NCBI GenBank assembly: GCA_041648895.1
Contig: JBAZOB010000001.1
Location: 33,078 to 97,077 of the forward strand
Length of the DNA: 64,000 nt
Origin: JBAZOB01 sp041648895
GTDB lineage: Bacteria; Patescibacteriota; JAHJAL01
Direction: 5' to 3'
Shown: one piece after another, positions 16,225-24,216 of the stretch
How the letters are laid out: every line of letters begins with the position of its first letter
How positions within the stretch are numbered: position 1 is the first letter of the stretch
The notes under the pieces: model-generated
Databases searched by the model: none
What the model was told of the DNA's origin: nothing
The model's input: only the letters and a program-made list of their open reading frames with translations
Translations under genes and position numbers: made by a program

Positions 16225-16298
16225 TCCGGAGTAGCTCAGCTGGTTAGAGCGACTGACTGTTAATCAGTAGGTCGTGGGTTCGAGTCCCACCTCCGGAG
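16225..16298 (+). tRNA. tRNA-Asn (anticodon GTT)
   Basis: 74 bases with acceptor TCCGGAG (16225-16231) pairing CTCCGGA (16291-16297), G discriminator, D arm GCTCAGCTGGTTAGAGC, anticodon loop TGTTAAT giving GTT, and T arm GTGGGTTCGAGTCCCAC. CCA is not encoded. The convergent serine recombinase gene runs into its 3' half, marking it as the probable integration site of the island. Confidence 0.96.
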
Positions 16299-17783
16299 TT
16301 TGTAAGAACACTCTTTAGCCTGCAGAAGAAGGTCGAAGGGTGTTTTTAGTTTGTAGATTATGTTTTCGTCTTTCAGTTGTAAGTTCGAAAATACGAATTT
16401 GAGTAATTGCCGTTTTTTGTCTATTTCCGAACTTTTGGCAAAAATTTGAGGAGCTTTGGAACAGACATTTAGTAGAAAGGTAACTGATTTTACGAATTTT
16501 TCATCAGCCTCAGTATGATCTTTCATAGACTGAGTAATTTCATATTGTCTATTTTTTAAATCTTTGGCTTTTTTGTCATATTCATCTTGAGTAATACTCC
16601 TATTAATACAGAGGTCCAAGAGTGTATCAAGAGAGGTTTGAATTTTGGTGTATTCGGTTTGAAGTTCGGTAATACTATTTTTATGGTATTCAATTTTGGC
16701 TTGGTGAGTTTGGTTAACTTGATTAATTAGATCGGCGAGGATATCGTCCGGAATAACTAATAAATCGAGTATTTTATTGATTTGTTTTAATAATTGCTTT
16801 TCTTCCATTCTTTTGGCTCCGTGTTTGCCTTTTGATTCGGTACATTTGAGATAGATATATTTATTTTTCTTTTTGTCTGATGAGATAGCACATCCACAAT
16901 CAGCACATTCAATCATTCCTCGACCTAAAACTGAAGCATGGATAGTGGACCATTTGAAGGGTTTTTTGTGATAACCTTGGATAACATCCTGACAGCGATC
17001 AAATAATTCTTTAGTAATTAGATTACCGTGATTGTGCGGTGCTATATTTTCTTTAACTTTCATCATTCCGTAATAAAACGGATTGGTAATGACATGGTTT
17101 AACCGACTGTGGGATAAATAATTATAGGGAGGTTTGTTGTTGGTAAGACCTTTCTTTTTCATTAAATTTGCTAATCCGCGGATGGAATAACTGCCGGTAG
17201 CATATAGGTTGAATATTTCTTGGACCAAATACGCTCTTTGTTTGTCTATAATAATAATTTTTCTTTTTGTGATTGGGTCTTCTTCATTTAGATAACCAAT
17301 TGGTGCTTTAGTTAGCCATTCGCCACGTTTGATTTTTCCTTCGAATGCGCGTTTGACGTTGTCGCTTATTGCATCGGAATAGTATTTGGCTAGTCCAAGA
17401 TTCATGGCGAAATGAAATTTTTCAACGGCGGATATATTGGAATTAATAACAAGGTTATCTGAAACAAAGTGCATTTCAATTTTATCCAACATTGTCATCT
17501 CGTACAGGTTGGATATTCTTTTATCAAAAACATTTCGGGAAAATCTATCAACTTTATCAAAACAAATTACTAATTTTTCTTTTGATTTTTTGATGTAATC
17601 AATCATTTTGTCAAAATCATCTCTTTTGTTTCGATATGCTCCTTCGTCAAAACTGTATTGTTTAACGATGGGGAGGTCTTTTTTTTGACAATATTTAATC
17701 ATCCGATCAGTTTGAGCTGGTAGGGAATTACCAGCGTCTTTTTGCTCTTCGGTTGATACTCTGGCTAATATTATGGCTTTCAT
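16260..17783 (-). CDS. large serine recombinase (integrase)
   Basis: 507 residues. The resolvase domain starts MKAIILARVSTEEQ, with the catalytic Ser at 10 in RVSTEEQ and an FDKVDRFSRN motif. The recombinase domain follows (GYLNEEDPITKRK, NPFYYG), then a zinc ribbon (MIECADCGCAIS, YLKC) and a coiled coil (~350-420). Such enzymes insert and excise elements between short att sites. The last ~12 residues (LRRWDSNPRPTD) are read from the antisense strand of tRNA-Asn, and the stop is at the anticodon loop, so the 3' end of the gene spans the element-chromosome junction. Confidence 0.92.
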   Translation of the reverse strand: MKAIILARVSTEEQKDAGNSLPAQTDRMIKYCQKKDLPIVKQYSFDEGAYRNKRDDFDKMIDYIKKSKEKLVICFDKVDRFSRNVFDKRISNLYEMTMLDKIEMHFVSDNLVINSNISAVEKFHFAMNLGLAKYYSDAISDNVKRAFEGKIKRGEWLTKAPIGYLNEEDPITKRKIIIIDKQRAYLVQEIFNLYATGSYSIRGLANLMKKKGLTNNKPPYNYLSHSRLNHVITNPFYYGMMKVKENIAPHNHGNLITKELFDRCQDVIQGYHKKPFKWSTIHASVLGRGMIECADCGCAISSDKKKNKYIYLKCTESKGKHGAKRMEEKQLLKQINKILDLLVIPDDILADLINQVNQTHQAKIEYHKNSITELQTEYTKIQTSLDTLLDLCINRSITQDEYDKKAKDLKNRQYEITQSMKDHTEADEKFVKSVTFLLNVCSKAPQIFAKSSEIDKKRQLLKFVFSNLQLKDENIIYKLKTPFDLLLQAKECSYKLRRWDSNPRPTD

Positions 17784-17837
17784 TTGGTAAAAAAGTGATT
17801 ATTGTTATAAAATTGAAGTAGTGTTTATAATCTAATG

Positions 17838-17874
17838 TTATCAAATGTTATCATATTTATCAAAAATGAGATAA
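17838..17874. promoter_or_regulatory. phased TTATCA repeats between integrase and xis-like gene
   Basis: AATGTTATCA occurs twice in tandem, giving TTATCA at 17838, 17848 and 17857, followed by the inverted TGAGATAA at 17867-17874. Spacing of 9-10 bases puts the hexamers on one DNA face. The site lies in the 98-base divergent gap, 8 bases before the HTH gene, and is a plausible operator for that protein. Confidence 0.45.
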
Positions 17875-17881
17875 AAATATT

Positions 17882-18091
17882 ATGGATAAAAAAATAGACA
17901 ATGATGTGAATCCGGAAATGTCAAAATTACTTACTTTGAAGCAGGCTTGTGAGATATTGCAATGTCATCCCAATACTTTGAGGCAGTGGGATAAAAAGGG
18001 CATATTGAAAGCGATAAGAATTGGTATTAAAAAAGCGAGAAGGTATAGGAGAGAGGATATAGAGGAGTTTATTAATAAGAAGTATGATTAA
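17882..18091 (+). CDS. MerR/excisionase-like HTH protein
   Basis: 69 residues with a winged HTH of the HTH_17 type: LLTLKQACEILQCHPNTLRQ, then WDKKGILKAIRIG and RRYRREDIEEFI. Proteins like this act as excisionases or repressors on mobile elements. It is divergent from the serine recombinase and sits next to phased repeats that could be its binding sites. It is followed 54 bases later by the defence helicase, so it may also control the restriction locus. Confidence 0.75.
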   Translation: MDKKIDNDVNPEMSKLLTLKQACEILQCHPNTLRQWDKKGILKAIRIGIKKARRYRREDIEEFINKKYD

Positions 18092-18145
18092 TTGTTCGAT
18101 TTTTTAATACTGGTTTGATATAAATATGTATTAGCTAAAGATGTA

Positions 18146-21100
18146 ATGAATAAAGTATTAGATAACAAAAAATCCAAGGTATCGGATGTATTGCTGGCGG
18201 AAATAAAAGATAAAGCCAAATTATCTGTCATTTCAGCATATTTTACTATCTATGCATTTGAAAAACTGAAGAAATCTTTGTCGAAGATTGATTCTTTGCG
18301 ATTCCTTTTTGTTGAGCCAACTTTCACTAAAGAGCAGGAAGAAACACGGGAATTTTATATCGATAAACTTGATCGTGAGAAACAATTGTCCGGAACTCAG
18401 TACGAGATCAAATTGAGAAATGAATTGACTCAGTCAAAAGTGGCCAAAGAGTGTGCTGATTGGATTAGAAGCAAAGTGGATTTTCGATCGTTGAAGAAGT
18501 CTGATTTGTCTCGGGCGAGAGCGATTCATGTACAAAATCCGGATTCGGAATTTATAGTACAAGGAACACTTGATTTTACTTCTTCCGGATTGGGTTTTTC
18601 CAATTCAAACAAATTGGAGATGAATGTTTATTCTGATGATCAGGATGCGACGCGTGAGATGCTCACTTGGTTTGACGAAATTTGGAATGATGAAATGCTA
18701 GTGGAAGATGTAAAAGAGGAGGTACTCAAAAGTATCCAGACGATATATAAAGAAAATACGCCGGAATTCATATATTATGTAACTTTGTATAACTTGTTTA
18801 AGGAGTATCTGGATGAATTGACGGAAGAAAATATCATCAAGGTGAAAACCGGAGTTAAGGATTCAATCATCTGGAAGAAGTTATTCAAATTTCAGAAAGA
18901 TGGTGTAATGGGAGTTATTGATAAGTTGGAGAAGCATAACGGTTGTATTCTGGCAGATAGTGTTGGATTGGGTAAGACCTTTGAAGGATTGGCGGTAATA
19001 AAATACTATGAATTGAGAAATTATCGAGTATTGGTCCTTTGTCCGAAGAAGTTACGAGATAACTGGATGATGTATCGGTCAAATGATGTGCGGAATATTT
19101 TTGCAGAAGATCGGTTTGGGTATGATATTTTGAATCATACTGATTTGAGTAGGGAAAAAGGAATGTCCGGGGATATTAATCTGGAGACAATTAATTGGGG
19201 TAATTATGATTTGGTTTTGATTGATGAGTCACATAATTTCAGAAATAATGATTCCTTAAAAAACAAGAAAACAAGATATAGGAAGTTGATGGATGATATT
19301 ATCCGGACCGGGGTAAAGACTAAGGTATTGATGTTGTCAGCTACGCCGGTAAATAACAGGATGAATGATTTGAAGAATCAAATTGCTTTTATTACTGAAG
19401 GTAATGATGAAGCGTTGTTGGATGAAGGGGTGAAGAATATAGGTAATACTTTTAGGTTGGCGCAATATCAATTCAATAAGTGGTTAGATCGGCCTCTGAA
19501 TGACAGGGGGCTGGACTCTTTGTTGGCTAGTTTGAATGTTGACTACTTTAAGTTATTAGATGCGTTGACTATAGCTCGATCCCGGAAGCATATCGAAAAA
19601 TATTATGATTTGTCGGAAGTGGGCCGTTTTCCTGATCGACTTAAGCCGTTGAATATTAAATCAAAGGTGGATTTGAAAGGTGATTTTCCCAGTTTTGAAG
19701 ATATAAACGATTCGATTAAAAGGTTGTCGATGGCGATATATTCACCTTTGCAGTATGTCAGGTCGGACCGGGTGAAGAAATATCAGAAGAAATATGATCG
19801 AGAGGTTAAGGGTGGATCTTATTTTCGGCAGACAGATCGAGAGAAAAATATTGTTAATCTAATGCGGGTAAATATTTTGAAGAGATTAGAAAGCTCGATT
19901 TTTTCATATAATCTGACATTGACTAGACTAGCGGGTAAGATAGAAGAAATATTGCAAATGATTGATGATTTTCATGATTCTGGTAGATATAGTTTGGATT
20001 TAGATGATGCACCGGAGAGTATTGATGGAGATGATGAACAGTTGGAATCAATGACGGTTGGTAACAAGATTAGTGTAGAGTTGGCCGATATGGATCTGAT
20101 CCGATGGAAAGATGATTTGCAGTCTGATTTAACCAGATTGAAAGATTTGATAAGTTTTGCGGAGCCAATTAATACAGATTCTGATGCTAAACTGGCAGAT
20201 TTGAAGAAAATAATTGCTGATAAAATTAGCAATCCGATTAATGATAATAATAAGAAGGTGGTGGTTTTCAGTGCTTTTTCTGATACGGCGGAGTATTTGT
20301 ATAAATACATTTCCGAATGGTTGGAAAATAAATTTAACCTACATTCAGCTTTGGTAACTGGTGGCACTACTAATAAAACAACTTCTGACGAGATTAAAAC
20401 TGATTTGAATAGTATTTTGACTAATTTTTCGCCGGTATCAAAAGAAAAGGCAAAAGTTTTTCCGGGAGTGAAAGATGAAATTGATGTTTTGATTGCAACG
20501 GATTGCGTATCAGAAGGCCAGAATTTGCAAGATTGTGATTATTTAATAAACTATGACATCCATTGGAATCCGGTGCGGATTATCCAGCGTTTTGGGCGTA
20601 TTGATCGAATTGGGTCCGTTAATGAAAAAATTCAACTGGTTAATTTTTGGCCGGATATGGAGCTGGATGAATATATTAATTTGGAACAACGGGTCCGAGG
20701 GCGGATGATATTACTTAATGCCAGCGCGACGGGTGAAGAGGACATTATCAATGAAACTGATAAAGATGTGATGAATGATATCGAGTATCGTAAGAATCAA
20801 TTGACCAGATTGCAGGAGGAGGTTTTGGACCTGGAGGATATTTCGGGGAATATTTCGATTACAGATATGACTATGAGTGATTTTAAGATGGATTTGATGG
20901 AGTATCTCAAAGATAATCGTGAATTATTGGAAAGATCGGCGCTTGGTATGTATGCGATTGTGTCAAAGGATGAGTCTTTGGAAGATTTGTCGTCGGGGGT
21001 GATATTTACCTTGCGACAGGTGGATTTTTCAGAAGCGAAATCTGGAGAGACAAATGCGATTCATCCATATTATATGGTCTATATTGGTGATAATGGAGAG

Positions 21101-21400
21101 GTAAAATTGACTTATTTGCAGGCCAAGTATGTGCTGGATATATTCAAAAAACTTTGCAATGGTAATAATCTGGTTCATCGAGATTTGGTAGAATTGTTTG
21201 ATAAAGAGACTCAAGAAGCCAAAGACATGTCAAAATATTCAGATTTATTGAGGCAGTCAATTGAGCATATTATCGGAGAGAAGCAAGAAAAAGGGATTGA
21301 AGATATTTTCAGCAGTCTGGGAAAGACAAATATTGCCAAAGATGCCTCGTTGTCGTGGATTGATGATTTTGAGTTGATTTCATTTTTGATTATCAAATAG
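18146..21400 (+). CDS. PLD-like/SNF2-type helicase of a defence locus
   Basis: 1084 residues. The first ~160 residues resemble a phospholipase D-like module (ISAYFTIYAFEKL, then FIVQGTLDFTSSGLGFSNSN in place of a full HKD motif). The SF2 helicase core has Walker A ADSVGLGKT (270-278), DESHN (360-364), LSATPVNNR, and motif VI IIQRFGRIDRIGS. The C-terminal ~200 residues are unassigned. Family knowledge: PLD-SNF2 proteins occur in bacterial defence clusters next to restriction-modification genes. It heads a same-strand series: its stop is one base before the DUF4391 start, suggesting translational coupling. Confidence 0.85.
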   Translation: MNKVLDNKKSKVSDVLLAEIKDKAKLSVISAYFTIYAFEKLKKSLSKIDSLRFLFVEPTFTKEQEETREFYIDKLDREKQLSGTQYEIKLRNELTQSKVAKECADWIRSKVDFRSLKKSDLSRARAIHVQNPDSEFIVQGTLDFTSSGLGFSNSNKLEMNVYSDDQDATREMLTWFDEIWNDEMLVEDVKEEVLKSIQTIYKENTPEFIYYVTLYNLFKEYLDELTEENIIKVKTGVKDSIIWKKLFKFQKDGVMGVIDKLEKHNGCILADSVGLGKTFEGLAVIKYYELRNYRVLVLCPKKLRDNWMMYRSNDVRNIFAEDRFGYDILNHTDLSREKGMSGDINLETINWGNYDLVLIDESHNFRNNDSLKNKKTRYRKLMDDIIRTGVKTKVLMLSATPVNNRMNDLKNQIAFITEGNDEALLDEGVKNIGNTFRLAQYQFNKWLDRPLNDRGLDSLLASLNVDYFKLLDALTIARSRKHIEKYYDLSEVGRFPDRLKPLNIKSKVDLKGDFPSFEDINDSIKRLSMAIYSPLQYVRSDRVKKYQKKYDREVKGGSYFRQTDREKNIVNLMRVNILKRLESSIFSYNLTLTRLAGKIEEILQMIDDFHDSGRYSLDLDDAPESIDGDDEQLESMTVGNKISVELADMDLIRWKDDLQSDLTRLKDLISFAEPINTDSDAKLADLKKIIADKISNPINDNNKKVVVFSAFSDTAEYLYKYISEWLENKFNLHSALVTGGTTNKTTSDEIKTDLNSILTNFSPVSKEKAKVFPGVKDEIDVLIATDCVSEGQNLQDCDYLINYDIHWNPVRIIQRFGRIDRIGSVNEKIQLVNFWPDMELDEYINLEQRVRGRMILLNASATGEEDIINETDKDVMNDIEYRKNQLTRLQEEVLDLEDISGNISITDMTMSDFKMDLMEYLKDNRELLERSALGMYAIVSKDESLEDLSSGVIFTLRQVDFSEAKSGETNAIHPYYMVYIGDNGEVKLTYLQAKYVLDIFKKLCNGNNLVHRDLVELFDKETQEAKDMSKYSDLLRQSIEHIIGEKQEKGIEDIFSSLGKTNIAKDASLSWIDDFELISFLIIK

Positions 21401-21401
21401 G

Positions 21402-22178
21402 ATGAAGGAACAAGTAATACAATTGATGGGATTGAGGCGGGACAAGATTTTGCAGGACAAAAAAATTGCCAAGACCAAGTTTTATGAGCTGGATGATTTT
21501 GATAACGGAAAGAAAAAGATATTTACAGATGAGATTGTAGATATTACTTTGTTGGCGATTCTCAATGAAGAAACGATCAATATTGCATCTTATAAAGATA
21601 ATGAAGTGAATTATAGTGAAGTGTATGTTGTCTATGTAGAATTGAAGAAGAATCAAAATATAGGCAAGATTGTTGAGAGTATTCAGAAGAATATTATCAA
21701 TCCGGTGATTGTGGTGTTTGGTTGGCAGGATCGCATTTGTTTGGCGACAGCGCGTAAAAGATTGAGTTTGAATGAAAAAGGTAAACAGGTAGTGGAAAGT
21801 GAGCAGATGACAGATTGGTTGTCTTTGTCGGATCAAACACAGCCGGTGCGGGATTACTTGATGGGACTGGATATTGCCAATTTTTCTTTTCTGAATTTGT
21901 ATGAGTTTTATCGGGAATATTCTTTGTATGTTTATCAATCGGTTTTGATGCAATTTGAATCCGGTTTTCATTTCCGCAAGCAGTTGGTGATTGATCAGAT
22001 CAAGCCGGAGATTGAGCTATGTGTGGCAAAAAGTGTTGAGGTCAAACGATTGCAGGATGAAGAGAAAATGGCGATCAATTTTGGGGACCGGATTGCGGTT
22101 CATCAGAAGTTGATTGAGGCGCAAAAGGAAGAGGTGGAAGTTAGGGAAAATATTAAGAAAAAATTAATAAATACTTAA
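21402..22178 (+). CDS. DUF4391 domain protein
   Basis: 258 residues. ITLLAILNEETINI, VYVVYVELKKNQNIGKIVE and INPVIVVFGWQDRICLATARKRL fit DUF4391, a family found almost only beside SNF2-like helicases and type III-like restriction-modification genes. The C-terminus is a helix rich in Glu and Lys. Its molecular role is unknown. It starts one base after the helicase stop and lies 24 bases before the methylase gene, so it belongs to the same operon. Confidence 0.75.
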   Translation: MKEQVIQLMGLRRDKILQDKKIAKTKFYELDDFDNGKKKIFTDEIVDITLLAILNEETINIASYKDNEVNYSEVYVVYVELKKNQNIGKIVESIQKNIINPVIVVFGWQDRICLATARKRLSLNEKGKQVVESEQMTDWLSLSDQTQPVRDYLMGLDIANFSFLNLYEFYREYSLYVYQSVLMQFESGFHFRKQLVIDQIKPEIELCVAKSVEVKRLQDEEKMAINFGDRIAVHQKLIEAQKEEVEVRENIKKKLINT

Positions 22179-22202
22179 GTTGGATTTGATAAAATTATAA
22201 CT

Positions 22203-24104
22203 ATGAAAAAAATTGACGGTAAAACAAGTGATTTGATTGCAGAAAATATCGAGAAGTTGAAACAACTTTTTCCGGAGATTTGGGAAGAGGGGAAAGTTGA
22301 TTTGGAAATGTTGAAGAAGTTATTGGGTGAGAAAGTGGAGACGGATCGAGAGCGATATTGTTTTTCTTGGCATGGCAAGTCGGATGCAATCAAGATGGCT
22401 TTGAAGCAATCGACGGGGACTTTGAGGCCAAAGAAGGCGGATAGTAAAGATTGGGACAAGACGAATAATCTGTATATTGAGGGTGATAATCTGGAGGTGT
22501 TGCGGGTGTTGCAGGATAGTTATCGGGGTAAAGTAAAAATGATATATATCGACCCCCCTTACAACACAGGGAAGGATTTTGTGTATGAGGATAATTTTGC
22601 GGATAATATCCAGAATTACAAGGAAAAGGTGGGAGATACGATGAAAGCCAATGCGGATTCGAGTGGGCGAAAGCATACCAATTGGCTCAATATGATGTAT
22701 CCGAGGTTAAGGTTGGCGAGGAATTTGCTTAAGGATGATGGAGTGATATTTATATCGATTGATGATAATGAGCAGGCGAATTTGAAGAAGGTTTGTGATG
22801 AGATTTTTGGGGAGGAGAATTTTATAGAAAATTATATTTGGGAAAGTACTTTTCGTCCGGATAATAGTTCTTCAATTGAACGAAAAAATGCTCAGTATGT
22901 TACTAGTTTTGCAAAGGATAAAAATTTAATTAATCAATTAATTGGTGGTCCAAAAAAAACTGAAGGACTTCCTTCATTAACTAAGAATTCAATGAAGGAG
23001 GGAATTCTAAATTTTCCGTCTAATACAGTTAAAATATTGTTTAATGATGGTATATATTTAGCGGGTAAGAAGGATTCGGGATACGAGCTTCTTGATAATG
23101 TTGAGGTAGTTTCGGGAGTAAATTTGAATTCATTTAGATTAAAAGGTCGTATGATATGGAGTCAAGATTATCTCGAGAATGAATTGAACAATGGTACTGA
23201 GATTATTTTTAAAGGAGAAAATTTTGTCCCATATTCAAAAAAATTAGAAGTGGGAATTTTGGCTCCAACAAAGATTATACCTAAAGATTATGTACAGGAT
23301 GTGCTTGCTGGACGTGCAGAATTAAAATCAATTTTGGGACAATCAATATTTGATTATCCCAAGCCTTTGTCTTTGATTAATTATTTGCTTAGCTTTCTTG
23401 AGTGTGAAGAAGAATGTATTGTTTTAGATTTCTTTTCAGGTTCGGCAACGACTGCCCATTCGGTGATGCAGTTGAATGCGGAGGATGGGGGGAATAGGAA
23501 GTTTGTTATGGTCCAGTTGCCGGAGGTTACGCAGGAAGATAGTGAGGCGAGGAAGGCGGGGTATAAAAATATTTGTGAGATTGGGAAGGAGAGGATTAGA
23601 CGGGCGGGGGAGAAGATTGTGAAGGAGTTGAAGGAGAAGCAAGATAAAAAACAGGAAAAATTGATTGAAGGTGGGGAGAAGGTGGTGAATCCGGATGATT
23701 TGGATGTTGGGTTCAAGGTGTTTGAGTTGGATGAGACCAATTTTACGAAGTGGGATCCAAATACGCAGGATGTCGAGAAGTCGATGATGGACCAATTGAC
23801 ACCGATCAAAGCAGATCGAGCGGATGAGGATGCGGTTTATGAGATTATGTTGAAATATGGAGTTGATTTGACGATGCCGATTGAGGAGTTGAAATTGGCG
23901 GGGAAGAAAGTATTTTCTTTGGCTGGAAATTATTTGTTGCTATGTTTGGAAAAGCAGATTGGTTTGGAGACGGTTGGCGAGATGGCAAAACTGAGTCCGC
24001 ATCGAGTAGTTTTCTTTGATGATGGATTTGCGGATGATACAGTCAAAGCCAATGCGGAGCAGACTTTGAAGAAGGCGGGGGTTGAGGAGATATTGGTAAT
24101 CTAA
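22203..24104 (+). CDS. type III DNA methyltransferase subunit (Mod)
   Basis: 633 residues. The catalytic motif DPPYNTG is at 117-123 and the SAM motif LDFFSGSATT at 408-417, the order of beta-class N6-adenine or N4-cytosine methylases and typical of type III Mod. The region between them (about 215-405) is the target recognition domain. That segment is visibly more AT-rich than both flanks (hand count of 60-base samples: 15 G+C at 22921-22980 versus 30 at 22621-22680), suggesting a swapped specificity domain. It would protect host DNA and supply specificity to Res. Confidence 0.92.
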   Translation: MKKIDGKTSDLIAENIEKLKQLFPEIWEEGKVDLEMLKKLLGEKVETDRERYCFSWHGKSDAIKMALKQSTGTLRPKKADSKDWDKTNNLYIEGDNLEVLRVLQDSYRGKVKMIYIDPPYNTGKDFVYEDNFADNIQNYKEKVGDTMKANADSSGRKHTNWLNMMYPRLRLARNLLKDDGVIFISIDDNEQANLKKVCDEIFGEENFIENYIWESTFRPDNSSSIERKNAQYVTSFAKDKNLINQLIGGPKKTEGLPSLTKNSMKEGILNFPSNTVKILFNDGIYLAGKKDSGYELLDNVEVVSGVNLNSFRLKGRMIWSQDYLENELNNGTEIIFKGENFVPYSKKLEVGILAPTKIIPKDYVQDVLAGRAELKSILGQSIFDYPKPLSLINYLLSFLECEEECIVLDFFSGSATTAHSVMQLNAEDGGNRKFVMVQLPEVTQEDSEARKAGYKNICEIGKERIRRAGEKIVKELKEKQDKKQEKLIEGGEKVVNPDDLDVGFKVFELDETNFTKWDPNTQDVEKSMMDQLTPIKADRADEDAVYEIMLKYGVDLTMPIEELKLAGKKVFSLAGNYLLLCLEKQIGLETVGEMAKLSPHRVVFFDDGFADDTVKANAEQTLKKAGVEEILVI

Positions 24105-24113
24105 GTTAGTTAT

Positions 24114-24207
24114 AGACTGCACAAACTAAAACTAAAAATAACAAAGAAATTAGGTATTTTTTGATTTCATATCTGTTACAAGACTACACAGACTAAAGTC
24201 GACTAAA
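24114..24207. repeat. imperfect direct repeats between mod and res
   Basis: AGACTGCACAAACTAAAACT (24114) and AGACTACACAGACTAAAGTC (24181), each followed by a further ACTAAA, are 67 bases apart in the 112-base gap separating mod from res. Mod and res genes are usually tightly coupled, so the gap may hold a separate promoter or operator for res. Confidence 0.4.
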
Positions 24208-24216
24208 CAATTTATA

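Noticed and set aside
17838..17874. TTATCA repeats as a GATA-like or plasmid origin
   Set aside because: There is no Rep gene beside them; position between int and an HTH gene fits an operator better.
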